Source: Dactylonectria macrodidyma
Lineage: Eukaryota > Ascomycota > Sordariomycetes > Hypocreales > Nectriaceae
Direction: 5' to 3'
Assembly: GCA_020744425.1 (NCBI GenBank)
Contig: JAGMUV010000002.1
Coordinates: forward strand, 2,524,501-2,588,500
Length of the DNA stretch: 64,000 nt
Shown here: positions 1 to 12,674 of the stretch, piece by piece
Position numbering within the stretch: the first letter of the stretch is position 1
Layout: each line of letters opens with the position of its first letter
The notes under the pieces: generated by a model
What the model saw: only the letters and a program-made list of their open reading frames with translations
Database searches by the model: none
What the model was told of the DNA's origin: nothing
Translations under genes and position numbers: made by a program

Positions 1-2140
1 CAGACGGGAAGTGTTGAAACGTTGGACGACTCTGTGACAACCAACCGGGACACCAGTGTATGCCGCGGTCGCCAGAAGATGCCGCGGTGTGCGCCATTGG
101 GAACTGTTGAACAACCAGGTCCAGAGGATGATGACGAGAAGAAATCCTCCATCTATCATTCAGCGTCGTACGTGCCTTGCAGGAGACCTGGAGACCTGGA
201 GACCCGGGTACGCAGCCGTGGGAGCCCCATGGGCCTGGACCATTGCATCGGGACCCGGGGAGAGAGAAAGCCACGGCACGCGACTAGGCTCACCGCAAAC
301 AATGCTGCGTACACTTGACGCTGCAAGACGTGGTCATCTTTGCAATCCAATCCATGCACTATTGCAAGGGGAACGCGACATCCCGGGTTACCGAAAACGT
401 TAGAAACAAAAGCGCGGTGGACGTCCCACCTATCCACTTACTGCCATAGACTTGCGGATAGAGGACTCCCAGCTTTCAGCTCTCAGCCCTGACTCATCCC
501 TGGCCTCTTTTTTCTCTTCTTTTCTCTTCATGTTTCCTCTCCTCTCCCTTGCCAGCCCCTTGCCCTTGCCGCGGTACCGCATATCGAAGCCATGTCTGGC
601 CTTTGTCTTGGTTGGCTTTCCTCCTTCTTAGTGGCCCAACTCATGCAGAGTGCGACCCGGTTTTCCAAAGAGATGGATCGTCTCGGGTACTACCCTGAGC
701 TGGGGAGTGGTTTGTGAAGCTCCGCCTGCGAGGGGCTCGAGGGGGTGGCTACAGTAGTTCGTGGGCCTTTGCAAGACGCAAAAAAATCGACTTTTTCTTT
801 TCTTTTCTTTTCTTTGCTTTGCGTACTTCGTAAGCAAGGAGAGTGGGAGAGAGAAGAAAGGAGGATTCTCTGGCTTCCAACCAGATGCAGAGACAGCCCC
901 TGGACAAGGCATGACTAGTGCGGTCTTCAGCTCGAGGTCTTTGGGATAAGTAGTAGAGGTTGTGACTCCCCCCTCTCGAGGTAGGAGGAGAAATGGATAG
1001 GACGACGAATCCATGACCCTGGGACAGGAACGAGTTTCTGCGCTCTGTGTGTATTCGTTTGTTTGTTTGTTTGTCTGTTTGTCCATCTTGCAACACACTC
1101 ACTACCTGGTGTGTTTGGTCGCTCGTCTAGGGGAGCTCGCCTCGGCTTCGGCCTCGGCCTCGCTTCACTTACACGACGCACCCAACCACCAAAAAGGGTT
1201 CGGCTCGCAGGAAGCAGTGCGCCCACCCATTCCAAACCAACCACTCGGTTCGAGCAGAGCAGAGATCGTCTTGTGATCCGCACATCGGCCTCCGTGCCAG
1301 GATTCAGGCGGCGCTGGGAAAAGGAAGGGAAAAGGCCGCAACTAGAGAAGAGAGTCGGACAAGCCTCAATTTGTTCCGGATAGGGCATCGTCGATCCCAT
1401 GACACGCTGCTAGGCTGTCCGTCTGCTGCGCCCAGTCTTGCTCCGCAGTCCCGTCAACTCACGCCGCCGCCTTTCTCACTTTCAGTATCGTTTCCGGAGA
1501 CCCCTTGTCTCCGATCAACATCTTGGCCGATCTTGGGTCGCACTCTATTTCCAACCAGCCGGCTCCAGACAGCCCACAAAGTCTCGGGACGCGCCGTCCA
1601 CTCGTCGTTCAGTATTGTTCCCAATTACTTCATTCACCATTTCAAACACCAGGAATCAACCTTGTTCGTCTCTTTTCCTTGAGAATCGGATACTCTCTTC
1701 GCTCGCTTCTAATCGCTGCTTAGCCAGCCAGTATCCCCCCGACCTTTCTGTCTCGCTCTTTGTGTCCCCACACGGACTCATACATACACACCTCGTGTCT
1801 CACGTCGAGGCCTGGCCAACAAACCCCGAATCAAGGCGTCCCCTCCCAGATTCATTCTCGAACCTCACCAAGATCGCCCCGAGTGTGTTCGCGGCTCCTC
1901 GTCCCGCTAAATTGGACCTGTGTCGCAGCGCCCAGAAAGATTGAGAGCCGACGGCGTCATATTGGCGAAACAAGCTTTGCGCCACGGGCCGCCACCCATT
2001 CCTGCCAGAGCTCTTATACCATCGTCTACGAAGCAGGTTTTCCGAGTCTCGAGGCGTCTTGGATATTTCGACTCTATTCGAAAAGGAAATTGCGAGGCAA
2101 TAAGTGTTCAATTCTTTGCTGCTTCAATCAAACACTCATC
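1..2140. other. Gene-free left flank and probable leader of the 2141 gene
   Basis: I see no supportable gene here. Short ORFs overlap on both strands without recognisable domains. The stretch contains a pyrimidine run of CTTTT units near 790-820 and a GTTT microsatellite at about 1056-1083. From about 1480 to 2140 it becomes C/T-rich, as in promoters and 5' leaders of filamentous ascomycetes, so the proximal part is probably promoter and 5' UTR of the gene starting at 2141. An open frame continues upstream of that start to 1760 without a stop, but its composition is unlike protein. Confidence 0.5.
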
Positions 2141-3547
2141 ATGATGGCGACCATGCTTCCTCAGACGCTGCCTACACTCGCGGTGGGATACCATCCCTCA
2201 TCATCCACATCGATCTCCACATCGCCGAATATCAACCACGCCCGCGACACCACAGCCAACAGCGCAAAGAGCACTAAGCGGCTGCCCCAAAACCTACCGG
2301 GATGCCTGCCAATCCTGCCATACACGTCGTCCGAGTGGGCAAAGGCCATTGCAGACGTCAAGCTGGCATACGTCAGCCAAAGATATCGACCATGCGCCGC
2401 CCGGTGCACTGAGATTTTGGACAACCTCCGTGACGCTGTAAGTCGCAGAAACATATTAAGACTCGCGCCCCCGTTCCCTATTCCCCGTTTCTCGGTGTCT
2501 CCAAAAATATAACTGAGACCACCTCACTTCTGACACACATATCCGGTGTAGGCGACCGTCAAGCCAGCGTATCTCATCTATCTCCACTTCTATGCTGCCA
2601 GCGCCCAGGAGATGATGTCTCGCGGTTTGCATCACGCCTCAACAGCCCGCGTCAACTTCCTCCATCAAGCCCAGGATCACTACCTCAAGGCTTCACACCT
2701 GATTGCCACCATCGACGTCCCCGACGCCGACATTAACCAGGCCCTTTTCCAGTACTCTGCCAGCACCATCGTTTACGAGTACGACTTTAGCGACTCACCA
2801 TCGAGCATCCTCAGCTCTCTGCCCTCAGCCACCTGGAGCCCGTCTATGCGATCCATGCCGTCGTGGGGCCCGTCTCCGTCGTCGTCCAACAGATCCTCCG
2901 TCAACAGATCCTCCGTTGACAGATTCTCCATGGACAGCTCTCGAGGGACCATCGCTTCCAGCAGCAAGCGCAAGTCCGACAGCCACGTGCGCCCGGATTC
3001 GCCCACACTCGGCTTGTCCCTGTTCGCCGGCGGTACTTTCCAGGATATCCTCAACGCCATGCCGTCTCCGCCGCCGACGGTCCCGGCCGCCCCTCCGGAG
3101 CACGTCCGGGCCGCCCCACCCGCTGAACCCGTCGAACCCGCTGGCGCTTTTCACCTCCCTCAACCCATTCAACTCTCTCCATCTATTCAACTCCCCGAAC
3201 GTGTTCAAACCCCTGAATCTTTTCAGCTCCCAGAGCCCGCTCGACCTGCCGAGCCCACCGAAGAGCGCCTCCCCGTGAACAGGGCAGCACACCGGTCCTC
3301 GGCGCTGCTCTCCGGTCTCCAGCGCCAAATCACCCGGCACCTCTCCTTCATCGATGCCGACCTCGCAGCCGCTCGAAACCCTCCGCCGACGGCGACCAAC
3401 CTCGGGCTCCACGACGACGAGCATCGTGCACTGGATCTCCAGGCCCGCATCGAGCGCCTGCGCGCGTCCGGGTGGCAGCGCAAGCGCTTCGATTTTCAGC
3501 GGTACAAGCAGCTGCGAGAGAAGGCCATGGCAGACATGATGGAGTAA
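2141..3547 (+). CDS. Unrecognised fungal protein with helical N-terminus and Pro-rich middle
   Basis: I do not recognise this family. Coding exons are 2141-2437 and 2552-3547, joined by a 114-nt GT-AG intron at phase 0, giving 430 residues. Residues about 58-170 read as an alpha-helical repeat-like segment (WAKAIADVKLAYVSQRY, then a run ending DHYLKASHLIA) that could be a MIT- or TPR-like bundle. This is a guess from helical pattern only. The middle, about 180-330, is Ser- and Pro-rich and contains degenerate repeats of the type QLPE/QLSP. The last 80 residues are charged and helical (LDLQARIERLRASGW). No signal peptide or membrane segment is seen. The start was placed at the ATG pair at 2141 because the frame further upstream (open to 1760) looks like leader sequence. 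The gene is convergent with the kinase downstream. Confidence 0.75.
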
Positions 3548-4193
3548 GGCCATTTGTCTTTCTCAGTTTCGTGAGACCGTCCATTCTTCCCTCGATCTCT
3601 TTTCTTTTTGAAGCGGACTTGTATAAGTTTTTGGTCCGCTTCGGTGTAGTTTTATCAATCTTCATTCGATAGTTTCAGCTTCTAGTCTCTTTTGTTGGGA
3701 TAGGTGGGCGTACTGGTAGAGGTGGCAAGGGGCGGTTCATGTCTCAATTGCATTTACAAACAATGGGTTGTACTGGAGAGAGAACGGACATGCTTCTCTC
3801 CCAAGTCGGGTTTCGGGGCTGGTTAGGTTGCTTTCATGATACCATATAGTTTATTTATTCGCAAAGTCGTAACGATATGAAATGAAAATTCACTTGGATG
3901 AATAATGAGCCACACAGGGTCTTCCAAAAAATAATGGTCCAAATTAAGAACACTTTCAATCATCAGTCAAACCATTGAGAAACAAATGGCCATCTCAACC
4001 TATCCATAGCTGTCGTCCCACGTCCACCTGACCGAATCCCAGGGGTATAGGCGACAAGATCCTCCCCAGTCTCGCGAGACAAGACCTAGTTTTAAATGGA
4101 TATCCTCGTGTATGTGCCAGTCCTGCCAGGCTCCCGCACCCCGCAGGACGGGGAGATGGACTCGCACTACATCATCGTGCCAACACTGCCATC
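3548..4193. other. Convergent intergenic region with 3' UTRs
   Basis: This stretch lies between two genes that converge, so it should contain both 3' UTRs and polyadenylation sites. The middle is AT-richer (about 3840-3990). I see no ORF, RNA gene or repeat worth calling. Confidence 0.6.
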
Positions 4194-5575
<1,382 letters not shown>

Positions 5576-7659
5576 GGTCAGCGGGGAGGTACTTTGAAGC
5601 TAGAGCGTGGAAGCTGGAGAGCCGGCGCCGAGGGATGATAGGTAGGTAGAAAAGCCAGACGGTGTGAGAAAATGTGACCAAAAAAAAAATACGAATAAAG
5701 GCGATAGTGTATCGATCGGAAATCCGAGGCCAAACAGGGCCAAACGGGGGACAAGAAGCGAGGCAAAAGCGGGGAGAGGTTGAGGCTGACGATGGTCGCA
5801 ACTTACAGGCCATTGTGACAACGAAGCTAGGATGGCGGGGTAACGGCGGGTGATGAGAGAGCGAAGTGAGGGGCTTCGATGGAGAGTTGGACAAGAGAGA
5901 GGACCAAAAGGATACAGGCGGTGCGAAATTGGCGAAACCGTAGCCAGGCGAGAGACGGTTTGGAGAGGATCCGAGCCCGAGTCGGCGAGGTGAGGCCGTT
6001 ATCAAGACGCCGTGATGACGGGAGGAAGTTCGTGGGATGCAGAGTGAGTGTAGAGCTGACGGGGGGCGGGATGGATGAGGTGAGGAGACCTTTAAACTTG
6101 TGCCAGCTAAGACGGTAGCTACGCCTGAAGGGGACTCTCGGGCCCCCGTCCAAGTGGTCCACGACTGGCCGCCCACTATCCCCCGGCCGCAATCCCCCCT
6201 ACCTAGGTACACTAGCCCACTGTTTCCCAGAGCTTGCGCTAGATAACTGCCCTGTCGAGGTACCTAACAACCCAGGCTGCCCAGGTAGGTACAGTCTGAC
6301 TGCTACCCCGTCCCAGCCAGCTTCCTAGGGTTGAGCCTTGAGGGGTCGGGGTGGGCTGTCAGCTTGCATCCCACCAATTCGGCCCCCCTCCCCCTCCCCA
6401 TAATACAGCCCAATCTACGCGCCGCTACGGCCAAAGGTACCAAAAACCAACCATCCACCAGGTACGAGGGCTCCAATGAATGTCCCAAATGGAAATCGTG
6501 GCACGCAGTACTCCGTACACAAAGCCTACACAAAGCCTAGGTGGTTTTGCGGCGAGGTTGGGCTCCAAGGCAAAATGCAAACCGTCGCCAGTCAGAGGCA
6601 ACTCGAGATGGCGCTTGTCACCTCCACCACATGCCAGTGGCTGATGACAGGGCTCAGCGGCAGTGATGGTGAAGCGAGTGGCTCAGTTGGCTCCTAGTCC
6701 AGTGGCTCCAGTGATTCTCAGTGGCTCATCAGTAGTCCTATTTCTGATTCCTGAACGACTTCTCGCCCGGCATTCCAGTGCGCAGCCCCCACAGCCCTTG
6801 CAGCCTCCCCTACACCCACCAAAAGCGTCGTCCCTGTCATCCCTTCCAACCCAGGTCGCTGGAGTTGCATACACTAATTCCCATCATCTACCAGGGAGCT
6901 CTGACCGTGGCTGTGCACCTCCTAGCCAAGGCATTTTGGTTCCCTCTTGATGAGTGCGGCTGGTCTATCTCTCATCCGCTTCCCACTCAGCAGAATCTGG
7001 CCTTCAGCCCTATCGGAGTCCCGGGCTTTCGGGCCATCGTACTAAGGCCCATTTCTACTACGTACTGAAAGCAGCCATCCCCCTTAGCTTGCCTCAGCCT
7101 CGATCCATGCCGATAGCCGCAGCCAAGAGATGGTCGAGTTCATTAGTTGCCACTTCCAGGCTCATGCGTCAATCCACGGGTACCCATACACTCAATGATG
7201 CTCACTGACGAGCACCATATCAGTCTGCAAACCCCATTCTGCCTTGACTTGCATGGCACCCTTCCTCGTACCAGTGAGTCATGAGCTTGAAAACGTGTGA
7301 TATCCGCCTTGATCCACGTAGCTGGATGTTTTTAGAATTGCTGAACGAAACTCATCAATGTGGATGAATGAATGCCTTCGTGGTATCTCTATTTAGAGAC
7401 GGTTAACTACTTGAGGAACCTTATCGGAAACTTGAGCGAATCTTTCAAATGTATTTGTAGTGCCTATTGCAGGGTAGCTGGACTTGCGAGAGAAAGAAGA
7501 GACACTAACTTACACGTCTCTCTTCTAAATACAGATATGCTCCCGTTTGGTATCTTGTGGAATCCAACTATTGTTCTGGGGCCAAGGGGGACGCAGTCAT
7601 TGTGATAATTAGATGCCTACGTCTGTGACGGACCTTCGGTTGGTACAGTTTCGGGCCAA

Positions 7660-7835
7660 AAGTTTCGGTGCGCTCTCATTTTTTATACCAAGATTCAACG
7701 CCTTGATATTAAAAGCTATCAAGTACCTACTTTGTATATAAAATGAGGTTAAAATGAGCACAATATAGTACACAAATAAAATAATAGCATATAATTTATT
7801 TAAAATGCTTTATAGCATAAATGTGAGAATGTATG
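7660..7835. other. AT-rich island with many TA dinucleotides
   Basis: This segment is much more AT-rich than its surroundings and unusually rich in TpA and in runs such as TATATAAAAT and AATAATAGCATATAATTTATT. It has no ORF. The pattern is compatible with a remnant of repeat-induced point mutation or with a simple AT-rich spacer. No terminal repeats or coding remnants are recognisable, so the origin is undecided. Confidence 0.45.
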
Positions 7836-7861
7836 GGAACTTTGTTATGTACGTACCTTGG

Positions 7862-7873
7862 GTAGGTACCTAC
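7862..7873. repeat. 12-bp palindrome in a TAGGTA-rich tract
   Basis: GTAGGTACCTAC is a perfect 12-bp palindrome inside a longer run of TAGGTA-type words (about 7849-7885). The same words recur in many other non-coding parts of the window. Function unknown. Confidence 0.6.
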
Positions 7874-8314
7874 TAGGTAGGTAGCACAGAACTACAGCAC
7901 CAAAGATCGCGAGCCCAGGCCTACAGTCATCGTATGATTGATTATAGTGCTTCAAACCTACCTACTTACGTACAAGGTACGAGTGCCCCCCCTGCCGACA
8001 CCTATGGGTGTACTAGGTAGTTTTCGTGGAAACTAGAAGCCAAGTCATACACGCCTAAATTGTCGAGTTTCGCTGAGCCACTTGAGTTATTTGGGTCAAG
8101 GCGCAGTCGGTTCGCCCCTCCAACGAACGACCAAGGTCTCTTCAGCATGGGCCAGCTTCTTTCCGTTCCACAGACGAGCCAACGAACTGCAAATTCTCCG
8201 ACCTACAACCGCACCACGCGCTCTTCACAACTTGTTAGGCTAAAGCAAGGCAAGGCAGCCGGAAGGAAGGCCACGGACGATAAGGCGACCTAGCATTTCA
8301 AGAAGTGGCTCAAC

Positions 8315-8972
8315 ATGGCTGGAGCCACGCGAGACAGGCGTCTCGTCAAGGAGCTTGGCAAGGTAGGTTCTCGTGCTACTCCTCTCCGGGCTTCCAACTT
8401 CCTGGCTCCCTCGCTTCTTCGCTTCTGGGGAGTAAACAAAATGGCTGATCTCATGTCTGCTGGCGCGCCGCAGATCCACAAGGATGGCCTGCCTCCGGGC
8501 ATCGAGCTGCTACATCGCGAAGATAGTGTCGCCGGCGACTGGTTTCTCGACATCCGGGTTTTGGACGTCAACCCGCTGTATCAGGACCAGGTCTACCGGC
8601 TCAAATTCCAATTTCCAAAGATGTATCCCATCGGTGCGTTGCGACTCCCTCCCAACGCATAGGTTCCGTCGAGGCGTTAAGACTCACATCCCATGTCCCG
8701 CAGAACCTCCCGAGGTCACCTTTGACAAGAAGCCCGACCGCCCGATCCCGATGCACCCACACATCTACTCCAACGGCATCATCTGCCTCGACCTCCTCGG
8801 CCAGCAGGGCTGGAGCCCCGTCCAGAGCGTCTCGAGCGTATGCATGAGCATCCAGAGCATGCTAACGAGCAACGACAAGAACGAGCGACCCCCAGGCGAC
8901 GAGGACTTCGTGCGGGGCAACAAGCTACGACCACGCGACATCGAATTCCTCTACCACGATAACACCGTGTAG
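8315..8972 (+). CDS. Ubiquitin-conjugating enzyme E2, UBE2W/UBC16 type
   Basis: E2 enzyme that receives ubiquitin from E1 as a thioester. Animal UBE2W is known for modifying protein N termini, and whether this fungal protein does so is inference. Exons are 8315-8362, 8474-8633 and 8704-8972, with introns of 111 and 70 nt, giving 158 residues, the usual E2 core size. The UBC fold is recognisable from KFQFPKMYPI through PPEVTF and HPHIYSNGIICLDLL. The catalytic Cys is residue 97. The classical HPN tripeptide is HPH here (87-89), as in UBE2W. The C-terminus ends in YHDNTV, also resembling UBE2W (YHDDTC). The start ATG at 8315 gives a short 16-residue first exon that begins the N-terminal helix (RRLVKELGK), which supports it. 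Confidence 0.93.
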
Positions 8973-9744
8973 GAGGCTTTGTTCGCCTAGGCAAGCCGGG
9001 GAGGACTTACGAAACTACACTGATCTTTGCGAGCATTTCTGGTGCTTTTGGCGTTAGGCCCCGGGAGGCAACCAGGCACGGACGGGACATAACACATGAC
9101 CCTTGACTGGCGAGGGACAATTGGGCTTGCAGTTTTTATGGTTACTTGGGGCCTCTGGCCCGGCCATACGGGCGTTCATGATCATACGCAAAGTACACTA
9201 AGCATAGTTATTCGGGCTGTGAGCGATGGGTTGGCTGCAACTCTGCTGATTTTCACAATACATGCACCACATAGCAAAGGCATCATCATGATGGACACGG
9301 CATGGATCAACCGAGGCGTAGAGAAGAATCGATACCATATTGGTATCAGAACAGATGCGCCGTGTCATCAACACATGGGTGAGAGCGATATAAATACCTC
9401 GGTTTTCTCTTTTCTGTTCAATACACGAGAGGATATCCCTACCTACCTGTTGATGAGCCGCGTAATGAGGTGTCGAGTAATGACTTCCTCCCTCACCTGC
9501 CCCCATGTGAATGGTCACCTTCTCTTGTCCCACCCGAGCCGCTGAATGACGTCGGTTTTTAGGCGGCTACGTAGGTACCTTTCAGTGGGAAGCGGGCGAC
9601 CTGTGAGCGCTGATGCTCGGCCCCTAGCCCCGCTGGAGCTTCACCGCCAGCGAACCATGTTGCATCTCTCACTCTCTATCAACACCTTGACAAACATTCC
9701 CCAACCCACAGCTCTCCCTCGTTGCGAGCTTGCGGTGAGTCGCC
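8973..9744. other. Intergenic region, E2 terminator to VPS33 promoter
   Basis: This gap lies between two genes on the same strand. It contains TACCTACCT near 9438-9450 and TAGGTACC near 9570-9580. No ORF with plausible protein composition was found, and no RNA gene. Confidence 0.55.
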
Positions 9745-11935
9745 ATGGCTCCTCGCACGGAATTCAACACTGAGCAGATCCGCAACAAGGCTCGCAAGGA
9801 CCTGCTTTACCTGCTTGAGGGTGTACGTAAGGCTCTCCCTCCCTCGGCCAGCCCCGCGGAGCAGCTCCATCCAGCCGTCGCAAGCCAGCTCGCTAACCGC
9901 TCTTCGACCACCGCAGGTCCGCGGCAAGAAGAACGTCGTCCTTGATCGAAGCCTGGTCGGCCCCATTGGCATCATAGTGAAGGTCGCTGTCCTCCAGGAG
10001 TATGGCGTCGACAAGTTCTTCATCCTCGAGAACAACAACGTCGACACCAGTCAGCGAAACGTCATCTTCATCGCGCGCGGCGAATGCGGCCGCCAGGCCG
10101 AAGCTATAGCAGGTGCGCAACCGATATCGATTCAGGCCGGAACGCCACTTTCTAACTCAGGTTCGCAGCTCAGATTAAACGAGTCCAGCGCGAGAGTCAG
10201 ACGCCTCATGACTTTCACATATTCTGGGTGCCTCGGCGCACTCTTGTCTCCGACCAGATGCTGGAAGAGGCCGGCGTGCTCGGCGACGTTAACATCTCCG
10301 AGCTGCCCCTTTCTTTCTTCCCCCTAGAGAAGGATCTCTTGTCCCTCGAGCTAGACGACTCTTTCCGCGACCTCTATCTTTCTAAAGATGTGACGCCCAA
10401 CTTCCTGCTTGCGAGGGCGCTTATGGAGATCCAGCAGGACCACGGCCTGTTTCCCAAGGTGATTGGCAAAGGCGACAATGCGAAACGAGTGGCAGATCTT
10501 CTCGGCCGTATGCGGCAAGAACTCCTCGCGGGCGAAGACGCCAATGAGTCTGACAAGGTGGGACTAACACCAAGTACAACGAACGAGAGTGTCATCATCA
10601 TCGATCGCGAAGTCGACTTTGTCACACCACTTCTGACTCAACTCACGTACGAGGGTCTGATTGACGAAGTCTTTGAGATCCAAAACAATCAGACCAAGGT
10701 CGACACGGCAGTTGTCGGTGCTTCAGCGCAGTCTTCAGCTGCCACAGCACAGAGCCGAAAGAGAACAATCCAATTAGATTCCAGCGACAAGCTCTACGAT
10801 CAGCTCCGGGATGCCAACTTTGCCATCGTCGGCAGTCTGCTCAACAAAGTCGCGAGGCGGTTGCAAAAGGTTCAGAGCGACTACGAAAGCAAACACAAGA
10901 CCAAGACCATTGCAGAACTCAAGGACTTTGTCAGCCAGCTACCGGGTTACCAACAGGAGCAACAGAGCGCGAGGATACACACAGGCCTGGCCGAGGAGAT
11001 TATCAAACACACCCGAACTGATTTGTTCAAGGGCCTCCTAGAGGTCCAGCAAAACCTGGCCGCTGGCGCTGAGCCATCATCTCAATTCGAGGGTATCGAG
11101 GAGCTCATCGCTCGAGATGCTCCCATTAGGGAGACGCTAAGACTTCTCTGCATTTACTCATGCATATCTGGAGGAATAAAGCCCAAGGATTTCGACCAAT
11201 TTAGAAGGCTTATTCTTGAGGGTTACGGATATCAGCATCTACTCACTCTCAATAATCTCGGGAAGTTACAGCTATTCCTGTCACGGTCATCCCCGCTTGC
11301 TGGAATGATTCCCATGGCGGGTAATGCCGACCCCAATGGGACCAAGACTAACTACACATACCTACGCAAACAACTACGCTTGATTGTCGACGAGGTCCAG
11401 GAGGATGACCCCAACGACATATCTTATGTGTATAGCGGTTATGCGCCATTGTCGATTCGTCTTGTTCAATGCATCCTCCAAAAGCAGTATCTACTCTCAG
11501 TCACCAAGGGCGGCGGGGCCGCCGCAGCTGGAGCCCCGGCCGGTACCGGTACGCAGGGATGGCATGGGTTCGATGAAGCAGTCAAGCATGTTCGTGGACA
11601 GACGTTCTATGAGCATCAGAAGGGCGAAGACAAGGCTGTCAAAGCTAGAGCCCTGCTTTCCGGAAACGGCAATAAGCAGACTGTCTTTGTTGTCTTTGTT
11701 GGCGGTATTACATTTACCGAGATTGCTGCTCTTAGGTTTATTGCAAAGCAAGAGGAAGGTGAGTTCTCACGCGTCCCATCCCACGTAAGACGGTGACTAA
11801 CTCGGTATGTCGCTAGGTCGGAGAAATATTGTCATCTGCACAACATCTATCATTAGCGGGAATAGGATGATGGATGCAGCGATCGAGAAAGAGTCATTCG
11901 CGAAGCAGAACAGTGCTGTCACCTCAGCAGCCTGA
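9745..11935 (+). CDS. VPS33: Vacuolar sorting protein VPS33 (Sec1/Munc18 family)
   Basis: SM protein of the HOPS/CORVET tethering complexes that promotes SNARE assembly at the vacuole and late endosome. Exons are 9745-9822, 9917-10112, 10169-11758 and 11817-11935, giving 660 residues, typical for fungal VPS33. The third exon was started at 10169 rather than at the nearer AG at 10160, because only this joins the frame as EAIA-QIKRVQRE. Sec1-family landmarks are the N-terminal VRGKKNVVLDRSLVGPIG, the IIIDREVDFVTPLLTQLTYEGLIDE segment (shown in part), and the C-terminal VVFVGGITFTEIAALRF followed by RRNIVICTTSIISG. No signal or membrane segment is present, as expected for a peripheral protein. 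It is followed on the same strand by the LSD1 homologue after 0.7 kb, with no sign of functional linkage. Confidence 0.96.
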
Positions 11936-12674
11936 ACTGTTTGAACGTATGATGTATGATACTGGAGAAGTGGTTGACTGGCTGACTGAGCACAGCTCTG
12001 CGGCGACGCGATAATACGGGGACATGAACGCAGATGCATCTACCTGTAAGACGTTGAGGTAATTGTTGATATCGGCTTCGGACTTTTTGTCGCTGGTGTC
12101 AGGATAATATTGGTAGACTGGAACACTTGAAGTGTATGTCGTTGGAATGGAGGCGAGACCCACCTGCAGCAAGCGTCTGATTTGGTAGTCGTAGCGTTGC
12201 ACGTGATCCCATCCTTTCCACCATGCTGAGGGGTGCGAATGGCTGACATTGTCAAGCCCTTGCACCAAGCGTCCTGTAACGACAGCCAACAAAATCGCAA
12301 TTGGAGCATCTGGCTTGACCTGTCCTTGGCCCTGGCCATGGATTGATCGTCACCGGCACTTATACCATCGACGGCGTTGCAGGCCTGGATCAGATTTGAC
12401 TGAGTACTCTCTCAGCGTATGCACCACTTGATCCATTGTCATCCAACGTGGTAGGCGACTTGACGAGACAAGTGTAAGAGGGCCATCTTCATGCTGATGA
12501 AAATGAACAGTTTACTCTGACTCTGTCTGTATCGCCGCATAATGCTAAATATTCTCATATTCGCTCATGACTTTCAGTCCGACAAGAGTCCAAGTTGATC
12601 TCCGCTCCCGTCGATTGTGGTGATTTTATCTCGCCCCACGTACATACTGAGAAAGCAACTGAGCCGACGCAGCC
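11936..12674. other. Intergenic region upstream of the LSD1 homologue
   Basis: I see nothing beyond expected 3' and 5' untranslated sequence. Short minus-strand ORFs here look like chance open frames. Confidence 0.55.

Larger units (their letters stand above)
5576..8314. other. Divergent intergenic region, kinase and E2 promoters, with AT-rich island
   Basis: This 2.7-kb divergent gap lies between the kinase (-) and the E2 gene (+). The kinase-proximal part has a strong donor on the minus strand (GTAAGT at 5806-5801) followed by pyrimidine-rich acceptors near 5600-5630, so a 5' UTR intron is likely. No conserved coding sequence was recognised. The middle holds an AT-rich island at about 7660-7835, and TAGGTA/TACCTA tracts occur at about 6200-6210, 6255-6293, 7849-7885, 7958-7985 and 8010-8020. 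Confidence 0.55.
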
